64,000 bases of DNA from Linepithema humile (Eukaryota; Arthropoda; Insecta; Hymenoptera; Formicidae), in NCBI RefSeq assembly GCF_040581485.1, contig NC_090133.1, positions 26,748,139 to 26,812,138 on the forward strand, written 5' to 3'. Positions 38,381-50,600 of the stretch are shown here, piece by piece. Below the pieces are notes generated by a model. It saw only the letters and a list, made by a program, of their open reading frames with translations, ran no database searches and had not been told where the DNA came from. The stretch's first letter is position 1; each line of letters starts with the position of its first letter. Position numbers and translations under genes: made by a program.

Positions 38381-41240
38381 ATGAAGATGCTGTTACTGAG
38401 AGTAACCGTGATATTGATCTCGTGCTGGATCGTCGTTTGTGATCTATTGGATCTCTACGTCCAGCACATGGACGAGACTATGAGGACAAAATGGTACAAA
38501 AAACATCCCATCGATTCTGTCTCCAGAAGGATAAAGAGAAGTTTTGGGTACGAAATGCCGCAATTTAAATTGCCGGAGGCCGAATTACTGAACGCCGAAT
38601 TACATAAACCCATTGATAGCATTAAGATGCAACAAGATAAAAGATGCTGGTTGTTGGACGAGATAAGAGACGAACGGTTTCCAAAGGATGTAGAGCGCAT
38701 CAATTCGAATAAACAAAAGGAAAATTCGGATTCCAAAGACGAACATGACAGGTCGACGAGCATCAGAGAAATTATGTCTATGTTAAAATCGAAGTCTATT
38801 GATGCTGACGACGAAATAGAGCCAACAATCTCGCAGAATCCAAAGGAGCATAAAAAAGATGAGATACATATGTCGCATCGTTATTCAGAATCAGAGGAAA
38901 ATCGCGATAACAATGACAAACCTCTGGAAATCAATGAACGGAAGCCAGTTATAGTGGATAATTTAGGTCTTCTTTACAAAAGATCAAAGAAAAGTTTTGA
39001 ATCGCGAAAGAAACAGTCGTTCGGAAGTAACAGTATCGATCAACAATCGTTTGATAATAGTTGGTTGAAGAAAAACGAAATTCGCAAGAACGACGTTTGG
39101 AAATATTTGTATGCACCGCTGAAGAATTTGGATCCGGAAGAAAAATTCGAGAATCCTTCACGCGTCGAGGAAACTAAATCGCCATTTATTGATAGTAAAG
39201 AAAGAACCAGAGTTCCTCAAACTCTGACGGCTAAGAAAGAAGAAGACGAGATTTATATGCCACATTATTTTCCGGAATCAGAGGAGAAACGCACTGACAA
39301 ATTTATGGAAATCGAAGACTCAGAGGATGTCAACGAGATGGAAAACGATGAGGATTCGCTGTTCGAGATCATCAAAGAGAACGAGCGTCAATTCTCGTTC
39401 GACGAGCCGAGTTTGAAAAAGACGCCGAAGCCGTCTGAAACGCAAGTGCCGAAGAAATACTTACCAATGTCGGATAAACCGTTCAAGCCAACGGAAAATG
39501 CGAAGAGCATCGAAACGAAAAATGATAGACCGAAGAGGAGCGCGCCAAATTACAGACTCTCCAGATACGAGAAACTGGATGACGACGGGGACGTCGTTCT
39601 CGAGTGGGATCCCTTGGACGAGAAGGAAGTGACCTTCAGGGTCACCGGTAAAACCTTGGGCTACGTCGGCATCGGTTTCAACGATAAGAACAGCATGAAG
39701 GGCGCTGATATCCTGCTCACTTGGGTGGACGATCATACGGGCGTCGCCAACGCACTGGTAAGTCGATGATATTCTACCTGAATTCGTCCCGACGGTCGTT
39801 GATCAATAGAAAGATGACTGTATCTGCGCCAACCGGTCGATAGATCTTGTGATGTCCGAAAAAGACGGTCGAACTCGTCGAACAAAAACGTATCGGAGCT
39901 GCATAACTTTGATCTGCTCTGATTAAGCAGAATTGTATGTCTATATTATCGAGTCCTTGTGATTTATCGCGTATAATCTGTCGCATTAATAACATTTATT
40001 CGCAACTGATCCTATTAACAATAATTATTAATCAATAACATTAATCAGTAATTAACAACATTAATTCTCAATTATCGAAAGTTTCTAATTCAACATTCAG
40101 CATTGCTTTAATCAGCATCAATCTTTGTAACAAAGCTTTTCTATCGATAATTAATTTTTTTGGAATAATTGTTAGAATTATTTTGCAGTGAAATCAAACT
40201 GCTCGGTTTCGTAATTTCTGTAAAACGATTTTCCTTTCCGCGATTATTCACGCTGCATATTATTTTCACACGATCGCGACACAGTAAAGTTAGCGCGGTC
40301 GACGCACAAAAAAGCAATCTGTGTAGGCATGAGAACGCGAGCAAGGATTAATAAAGCAATCGTGATCTAACTAAACGGACTAATGGATCGCAGTCGTTGT
40401 CCAGCGTGGGAAGGACTCGTTTTCTTCTTATCGTCGCTTATCGATTGTGTATATGACGCGGCCGAACATGCTCGCTTTTTGTTCCGCGAGTCATCCTCGG
40501 CTACCAGCTCTTCCTGTGAGTCACATCGATAATTGAATCATAATCCGCTACAAGCATTATAAAAAATAGAATAAAACAGACGAAATATAAAATTGTTCCG
40601 AGATTGACAGCATTTTTTTGTAGGCAGCTGAATAATTAAAGAAATTTTTCACGCAAATAACTGTAATGAAATACTTTTAATTCAAAATTTGAAATACGTA
40701 AAAAGAACTTTAAAAATGTTCATATTAGATAACTGTTTTGGAGAAAGTTCTATCATTTTTAGCGACGGCTTATAAAATATAAAAAAATGCTCAAGTGAGT
40801 GAGAAAAAGCACGCAGAGACGAAGAAACGAGTTCTCCAGTTCGTTTTCGCGCCGAAGCAGCCCCTCGCGAGTTCCGAGACAGTTCGAAACCTGTCGGCAC
40901 GGATCTCTCTCCAACGAGGAGAGCCGGCAAAAGGATCGCGGGGAGAGATGGTACAAAAAGGGGGCGACAACAAAGAAGAGGACGAGAGTGGAGAGAAAGA
41001 CGAGGAGGAGGAGAAAGAGAAGAAGCACGACGAAGAGGCGAAACGGAGGAAACGAAAGGAGGAAAAAGGAGCTAAAGAAACGAAAAAGCCGGGGAATTAA
41101 AGGAAGATTAAGAAAGCGGTTGGAGCAGAAAGGGAGGTCGAGGCAGCAACTTGAAGGACCTGCGAGAGGTAGAAAGGGACGAGAGAAGGGAAAGGGAGAG
41201 AACAAAAGGAATATCTGGAATATCCCCGAAGCCGTGTCTC

Positions 41241-41276
<36 letters not shown>

Positions 41277-41637
41277 CGGTCGAACGACGAAATCGCTTTC
41301 GAAAGAGAGACCCGTCGCTCGCGCTTATTAATGAGAAACGTCAATTAGCGCAATGTTGTGACCGATAAAGCCGTTTTCGTCCAATGCGCGCCAATCACGC
41401 CGGACTTTACATCCTTCTAAAAATTTCTATGACGGTGAAAAAAAATATTAATGCTCGTCAATCATGATATCGATCGAAAATAATGGCACATATTATTATT
41501 ATAGTGTAGAATTAAAACTTTCGGTAGGCGGCACGAGACGTTTTAATTGCCGATCAGGTCAAACGATCAAGAAGCGAACCGGCCGGCAAGGACTAAACGA
41601 CGGATCCAGAACCTGCTTCGGCTCTAAGGGCCACACG

Positions 41638-41697
<60 letters not shown>

Positions 41698-44600
41698 CGA
41701 AATTTTAATCTTAATTAAATTTATATTCATTACGCGCCTGACGACGTACGGCCGGTGTCGCCACGCCAAGAATTCCTGTCAGCGCTGCCAGCGCGGCTTG
41801 TCCTTCTCAACGTGCGGAGTTTGAAAACGCGGAATTTACTCAGCGTCAACTTTTTGCGGCCGACTTCGACTTCGCCCTTCTTCTCCTTCGTCTTTCCGCC
41901 GCAAGACGAATTGATTCTATTTACCAGCGACTTATCGAGAATCGTTCAGATCGCAAGGCGACGAAAACCACACAAAAGTATTCCTTCCTGCGGAGTTAAA
42001 TAGCGCCTCGCCTTCCGCCTTTCCGAAGATTAAAACGAGGGGTTTCGAGCTGCACCAGAGTCACGCGATACATATCGGACAAGTTCTAAATCTCTCTCTT
42101 TCTCTCTCCGAAGTAAAGTTCAACGCCGCCTTTCCATCCGTATTTTTGAGTCGATTTACTCGATTCTCCGTGTTGGCGCAACGAGAGGGTTGAAAAAAGA
42201 AGGATGAGAAGAAGGAACAACGAGGGAAGGCGAGTGAAGCAAGAGAGGAACCCGACCGGGATAAAATTAACGAACGTGGTTCCCCAACGGACGAGATAAC
42301 GTCGTGATAAATTTACGTCCGACCTCTCGCCGCGCGATTCTTCGGCGTAAGCGATCGATCTACCCTCGTGCCCTTCTTACCTTGATGAATTGTTAAATCT
42401 GCCAGGCAAAGAGGATCGATTCTGAACCTGCGTAACTCATCAACGTGATACGGGTAATAATTCGTCAGCGCTGAAATGAATAGAAATGCGCGGAGAATTA
42501 AAATCGTGCTCTTCCTTGCGTGACAAACTTAATAACTTCTCGTAAATCGTATTGAAAACAACGATATTCAGGCAATTCGTGCCATTCTTTCCAGCAGACA
42601 TGATTCCTAAAATTATTATACAACAACTTCCAAATTCTGAGGGTGTAATTAATCAGTTGCCTTTTTTCTCGCAAAAAAGCAGTTTATTCTCGAAACAAAG
42701 TGGTGCCTTTAATCGAAGGATCATAATCGCGCAGCGAGACTCCCCGTCGAGGCGACAATTTGTTCTCGTCGGTATCGCGCATACATACACGTCGTACACG
42801 ACGCCTCATAACCGCGTTTGACAAATACCGCTGTACCTGTTGCATCGGCGAGAGATTATACGCACACGGATTCAGACGCCCCCGGCGGCTGGACGCGCCA
42901 GCGGCGAAGGATACACACTCGGTCTGTGGATATAAGGGCGCGTACGTGAATTTGCGTGGCCGAGAGTGGCCGTGTGTGAAGATCGTCAGCGAGGGGGCCG
43001 AGGTAGGGCCCCGCCGGGCATACCGGGCGCGGAGTTAGGTCCGAAGGGGCTCAGTCAAGGCCTCCAGACATCGTCGGCGGGGGGGCTGTGTGCGAATCTT
43101 CGAACTTCGCTGCGGAGAAGGACGGAAGAATAGTCCTGGGCCCTGATGAACGTGCCGGCGGTGTGTGTATCGTGATACGCGATATCCCTCGGGTATCCCG
43201 AAAGCCTCGAAAGCATCGCGGCCGCGATACCTGGGTCCCTTAATAGGCTCGGCCGATTAAAGGCGAATGCAAGGTGTGTGCGCTTGAATTAAAAATTTAA
43301 TCAAGTAAAATCGAATTAATTTACATTAAATAAAATTTAAAAAATTGGATAATTCGTCATTGAATCCAATCAGATTGATTTGCAAAATGAGAATGGGTCC
43401 TTCGTGAGGATGAATCAACGTTCCTACCGATCGAGCAGGGTCAGCGAGAAGGCGCGAATCCGCGAAAGCCGAGGTAGTTGCGCGGGATAATTAATTAACC
43501 GCTATTAATTCACGGCGACGTGAACGGTAGTTTCGCCGGCGAGACCGGTGAATGGAGGACCTCATCGGCAGCCGGCGGCGAAGAGGCCACCACAGACGAC
43601 CGTCGTCGTCCAGCGTGACCGACAGTGCGTGCACGTACACGACGATTACGATCGTAATTTATTACCACGCCGGGAAATACGAGTCGCTGCGCTCCGCGAG
43701 TGAATCTGAAATGCACGTAATCTGCGATCCGTTCATCCCTTTCGGTCCCAAGGGCCCGACGGATCCGTCCAGGATGGAACGAACGGACAGACGGACAGTC
43801 CGAGCGCAACGGTGCATGGACGGGGGCCTCCTCCTCTTCCTCCTCCGTCTTCTCCTCCCACCTACCCGATTTCGCTGCGATTTTTTTCTCATTATCCTGG
43901 ACGGGCTCTCTTCTTCGTTTTCTACCACCGGCCAACACGTTTTCGTTCTTTTCCAATCCCACTTCGCGTCGTCCTCGCCCGCGCGGATGCCCGGCCGCTA
44001 TCTTCCCACAAGGTACGGCGTACATGCCGAAGAAACGCGAGAATAAAATCCTTAATGCGTCTTGGACGATAGCCAGATTAATAGTGATCAGTGGTTATCG
44101 CGCGCGTCGCTTGTAAAAAATTCTTAAGTGAGGATAAAGAAGGAAGATAAAATATATGACTAATCGAATAATAAATAGATTTCACCCAAACTACATTGCA
44201 ATCGATTATCAAATTATTATTAAATCAGCTATTAATGTAATAAATTATTAATACAATTAAAAAATATTTATTATATTTAAACACAAGATGAAAAAAGTTT
44301 AAGAATCATTTCCGCTTGTAATAAAGACATTGTATATATATTTAATTGCTCGCCTCAAGGTGTAACGAAAATTCGTCACGCCGGTTGTGTGTATTAATAG
44401 CGCGATTAGCGGCGCGGAAAAGGTGCGGATATGGAAGAAGCAACGGTGGCAGAGTGTCGGTTGTAACTTATCTCCGAATGCCCTGGAGGTGAATCAGGCA
44501 ACTGTTAGATTTCACAACGTTATCGCGTTGCCCGCGCCGCGCAGCCGAAGCGTCAACGAGGTGTCGTTTACGCGGCATGCGATACAAGCATTCTCTCTTG

Positions 44601-47600
44601 CGCGTAAGAGAGAGAAGACCGAGGATTCGTCAAGAAAATTCGTCTATTTGCTTGGTCCTTGCGCTAATCGTCGCTTCCTTGGTTCACCGTAGCTCGTCCA
44701 GTCGGTTCCGCCGCTTTATCTCGTTTTCACGCATTACACACCGCGGCTCTTTGCGACGGCGAGAAAGCGACGAATATTTCACGGATTAAGATTAATCTCG
44801 TAGTCGAAGGAGCGCATTTCATCTTGATACTTCTTCGAGTCCAACTTGCAATTAGTGGCGCGTTTTTTTTTTATATCAAGCTTCTTCTTAATTCCTCTCT
44901 TTTCTGACTATTTATATAAAGGATTCGCATATACAAAAGTAAAGTATTTTTCCTTAAAAATAAATCTACTATAAAATTTAATAAAAATATTTGATACTAG
45001 CAAAAGTCAATGTTATGCAATTTTTCCGGCAGCGCAATTCCTCGCGTCTCCTTACTCCGAAAATATAACGGAAATGGGATCCAAAGAGCACGCCGGACGG
45101 AAGTATCGATTATAAAATCAGTCGGGCGGACACCCGATACCGGCGAAGGGGACTTCTGCATTATTGATAAACGAAGAGCGAAGCGCCCATTCCCAGAGCC
45201 GACGTAATCCGTATGATTTACGGTTCTCGCGTCGCGGAACCGGTCCACCCTGGGCCAAATAAAATGCCGTTTGGTACGTGCCATTTGTCCAGTCTCGGCG
45301 AACCACCCTTCAGCCACCTACCTGAAATCATCGTTCGCTTCTTATCGTTCCGTCGTGCATTCTCTCGTAATCCGAGACTCTCCGCCAATGTCTGATAATC
45401 TCACAACGTAACGATCGTCGGCGAACCATCGTTCAAAGGACCAAGCAGAGTTTTTTTTTTTTTTTTTTTTTTTAATTAAAAGATTCACAATTATCGTGCA
45501 CGTTGATGCACGATTGCGGATTTGAAATTATTAAAATGTAATTCCGCATTGATCATGGAAATTCTCAAAATGCTCGACTTCTCACGCCGAATAATGCATC
45601 CAGCTGACAAGTTTGTTGACATTTCTCCGGCGAATAGATATCTGCTCGGCAAAATAAAACATTGCACGTGCTTTTCTCTACTCATCATACGTGATTTCGA
45701 TGTTCGTCAAAACTAAATTAATTTTTCGCCACCATTTACGTCATCGTTTCCTGTCATGTCGTCGTCACGTTTCATGTCATCGCCTGCTCGCCTGCTTAAA
45801 CGTTTGGTGAAATGCTCCTTAATAACTCTTGTCGTTTATTCTTAGGATCCGACTGATAAAAACGAAGGAGGAGCGCCTGGGGAATCGCGGAAGTTCTTCT
45901 CATCTGTTCCTCCCGCAAGAATTAGAAGAAAGATAGCCTGAATCAGGATGACGTTGAAGTTCTGAGCAAGCACAGGAGAAGCTCTCTCCTGTCTTCCTCC
46001 TTGCTTCCTGTTTTTTTTTCCGGTCGCGCCACTTACCCGTAATACGTAGCGGCGCGATGAGAGTTACGGGTCCCCTTTTTCGTACCCCGCCTTGCCTCCA
46101 GGCTCGAAAACAACACTTGGAAAAAAAAGAGGGCGAATTACTGCTGTTACCGGTCGAACCACCGCGAAACTGGTTCGCAGAAGCACTCTTGTATTCCAAT
46201 GAGACTTGTCTAGTTTTGCAACCGTTTGAAAGACCTCGATGCGCACAATTTCGGAATTCTATGCTGTTTTACAAAAATTAAGTTCTGACTTTCAAACAGT
46301 TATTTGTGTAAGAAAAATCAAATCACACATTTGTTAAATTCTTTTACTCTTATAATTTTTTCAAATTAATATTTTTTACAATATCAATAATTTACAATAT
46401 TAATAATTTTTATATTACACTTTAACTTTTACTCAACGCGTTCGGAAAGAGAAGAAATCTAAATCTCGAGTAGAGACTCTTTTAGCGCGATCAGTAGAAA
46501 CAAAAAGTCCACGTGCGATTAAAGGATTAACCGCAGGAATCGTTAAGCAAATTGCGGGGGACGCGCGCAACCCCCGTGTGGACAGGCGCCCCCCGTCGAC
46601 GACGGAAGCAAGAGGGGTTTCCACCGCATTTTAATTCGTTGATTATTATTCCGCCTAACCGCTCGTAAAACCGGCCACGATGGGCTTTAACGACTCGCCG
46701 CGCGTAATTGCGCGTAACCGCGTGCACGCTTCTGCCGACGCCGGGATCGCGACACGTGAGAATCGGGCCGGAATCGCGACTAAAAGCTCGGCAATAATAA
46801 TTTTCATCCGAAAAATAAAGTAAACCAGTTCAGAACGCCAAGGCAAAAAGAAAAAAGGAGAAGAAATTGCTTCTCCGTCTGCGTATAAGAAGACTGTAAT
46901 CGTTCCTACGCACGATAGCCTTCTGTCAAAATAATTATTGTCGAAACACGGAATCCTTTATAATCAAAAACGTGTGCAAAATTTGTTATTGCAAAAACAT
47001 TTTCATCTTTGCAAAATGTTGCAAATATTTCTACACTTTTCGCTGACATATATAAATATATGCGCTATAAAGAAAATTGATAAACCAATATCAAAGTATT
47101 AAAGTAAAATCCTATCGGTGTTTTCTCTCTATTTGCATAATTAATATTTCTTTTTTAATAATACAATCAAGCCGCACATAAATATACGCCGAAAAGTCGG
47201 ATGGGTTTGTCCATTTCACTCCCACAATGACGCAACGAAATTGCACGTCTGTGGTCCACGAAGAGACACAGCGATAAATCTACGGAGCTAGTCGCGTAAT
47301 ATTTGTTGACCACCGCCAAACCGCTTCCCCAGAGTTTCCGAAGGACAGAGAAGTCCTTTCCTTTACCCCTCTTCTCGAGTGGTGAGCTGATCGTCGTTGC
47401 CACAGCTGCTGTTCATGTGGCAAAAAGGAGGGTAACAGGAGCGGGCAGGGAGAGGAATAAGGCACCGAATACATGTGAAGGAAAGAAGAAAGGGATGGAA
47501 AATGCGGTTAGTTTCACCGACGGGTTTCGATGAAGGAGCGAGACGAGGAGAGAAGAACAAGCCGAGCAAAAGAAAACAGTGACAGAAGAAGGACGAGCGG

Positions 47601-50600
47601 GGACGAGAGGGAGAGCGACCTAAATGCTTGCGAAGAAGAGAGAAAGAAAGAGAGAGAGAGAGAGAAAGAAAGAAAAAGGACGAAGAAGAGACCGCTACCA
47701 AAACACCTGGCGAGCCTCCTTCTCTTAGTGGCGCCTTTTCGTAGAAATTTCGTCCTTTTTCTGTCCAAAACCGAGGGGCATCCATGGGAACCGCCTCCCA
47801 TAGAAAAAGGGCACAAAGCGACGTTTCCTTTTCTGTGAACCCTACGTCGATCATCGAAAACGTTTTACAAAGTGTGTTCATGTATGCACAACAACAATGG
47901 AATTTCGGGATCTTGTATTTAAAAAAATAAGGACTGCTATCTGTTTGTTTACATCGCACTTTTATCTCGCGCAATCTCGATAAACAAATAAGAAGTAATA
48001 ATTAGATATGCGGTGAGAAAGAGCGTCTCGGCGCACGCATCCGCGTCATCACTCAAGGATCCGCATCCTTCGCCGTTCCTGGGAAACACTCGCGAAGGAG
48101 CCTCTCGGGACGCTCTCTGGACAGGAAGCGCAGCCGGTGCTGATCGTGACGTCACATCCGTCGAATTAATTTTCCGCGTCCCAGGCGCGTGTGTCTCTCC
48201 GCGACGGATGGCAGACATGTCCCGATGACTCGAGCGTTCCGACAATCTAAACTGCAATCCACGTCTCGCGTGGATGAAGCCGTCGATGCGACCGTGTCGA
48301 AGCGACAAACAAGCTTTGAATAGCGCCTCTCGCCGGGTATCATGAGGGTATTATTGCGCCGGCTTTGCGGTAATGACACCGTTGACGACCGAGGAAACCC
48401 GTTCCTAAATCGGGGACACGAGACGCTTCCTCGTTGTCCGCCTTTGTGACTCACACTCGTAGAAAATCCAGAGAGTCGGCGGCAACTCGCCGGATCATTA
48501 GCATAATACTTTCGTCTAACGATCGAGCCACTTTGTGACATTTTTCACCCTGCGACGCAACGGAAAAGATAATCCCGCGATAATCCGCCGTGGGAATCGA
48601 GAATGTTTCCTTTCTCTGCTTCTTTTCTCAAACTTGCTTTTCCTAGTCCGAGACACCTAATTGCTTTCCAGATGTTCGCTCGTGAACCACTCGAACGTGT
48701 TTCGAATTGGTAAATTAACATCGCGAAAGGGAAGCGCGTTATCGCATTCACGGTCGCCTCTTACGCCGCAAAATCGTTTATGTGACAGAAGTTGTTAAAA
48801 AATAACAGGTCCACTTTTACATCGATGATTGATTTGCTATCAATTACATCTTTAATTATAAATTGATTAAAAAATTTATTAAGTAAAAAAATCGTAAGAT
48901 GAGAAAAAATCAATTAACACGAAGCCTCATTGGACGAATATGACGTTCTCGAATATCAAATCTTGAATAATAATCGAATAAATTAATTTAAACAACCTTC
49001 TTAGAAGCTCAGACCTTTTATCGCCGAACAACGTCAGGGCCATACTAATTAGCTCGATGGGGCCGATGAGAATATCCGGGTGCTATGAGAAAACCGTCGC
49101 GAACTTCGTGAGAACGCACTTGAACCCCACGAAATAACGATGCGATTCCACCGTTGATCGAGATAAAAAAAGATTCTCGCAGTCTTCTGAAGATTTATGC
49201 GTGCGTATTATTATGACACTTGCTCGACCAGGCTGTTCCTCGCGAACGAGCCTGATTGTAATTAAAACCTGCTTATCTTTATTCGAAGATCAAAAATCGT
49301 CCGTTGACGCTGCACATGCACTCGTCAACGACTTTAATTCCAGTCTATGCGTAACGCAAAAATTATTTTATTCTATGTATTATTATATCAAATTTATTAT
49401 ATAAATCTGTATTATTAAAAACCCGATATATACGATATCTAATTGTATTAAAAATACTGTATATTAAAAATGTAAAAGAACCAACGTAAATAAAAATTAA
49501 TATTCTTTCTTACCACTTTTATCATTTAATTCCTGAATTATATTTAGTTCATATATTTTGAATCTATGTGCATCGTCGTTGATATTTGTGTCAAAAATTA
49601 TCTGCGAAAGATAACGAAAGTATTAACATTTACGAAACATATGTCGAATAAAATGTGAACAACATGATAGCAATAATCATTATCTCGGCGGAGTGAGAAT
49701 GTATATAATTTTCAAACTACCCAGAGATACTTTGTGAGCCGTTTGCATGTTAATGAGCAACCCTCTCTCGCAATCCCTCGTCCCGCTTCCCGTTTCCACC
49801 GGTTCCTCGCAACCGTTTCGAGAGATGCACTTATTACTATTTCCTTTCTCCACGTGCTCGTTACGAGGCATGCGGTACTCCATCGGGCATGACGACGGGC
49901 TCCGGCAATTATTTGGATTCATTACGAGCAGGAAGAGGACTTCCCTTCGGGGGCCTCATCGCCTCGTCTCGTCCTGCGTACAAACCGTCAGCGTACCCAC
50001 CATAACCGGGGCCCAACGGACCCAAACGCCTACGGCATCCCTTCGGCAACTCGCGTGCGCTACCGCGGCAGCTGGGAAATAGTTTCTCTCTTCTTTTTTC
50101 GAAGTGCAATGCCTTAACGCCGGGCGCATATATGCCGGAAATATCCAGCTGTGATTTCGCACACGTTCATTATTCACGATCGTGCGCAAAATTTCGCGGA
50201 TCTATCGCTGCGTAATTTCATGCCGAAAAGTCCTTTGACAAATTGAATCAATTTCCTCTCTATTCTATTAATCAGCAATCAAATATCTTTGTCTCAAATT
50301 TATATTAAAACATAAAAATTGATTAACTTTTCAACAGCTTGCAATTATAATTTCAAACTCTTGATGGCTCGTGATATTTTCATTAAAGAAGAATCGATCC
50401 CACGTTAGTTAAAAAAAAAAACGCATACGCAGTACACTCTGCGTAATCTCCGTGTAATCGCGGCGTGAATAATTTTATGGGGACGCTATCTACATCCTCT
50501 TTATTGTGACGATCGAAATATAACTGTACGCTGGCAGACGTTAAACGGCGCGAATAAAAACTACGGCGTAATAAAGGATGACGTATCCGTCCGCGGTGTT

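Noticed and set aside
40795..41368. Lys/Glu/Arg-rich open frames resembling a nuclear protein
   Set aside because: Purely a product of the purine-rich tract inside the monooxygenase intron; no GT-AG sites link it to neighbouring exons.
47363..47974. Minus-strand frame of 203 codons rich in Ser, Leu and Phe
   Set aside because: It is the complement of a GA-rich tract, with a long low-complexity serine/leucine/phenylalanine run, and no family motif.
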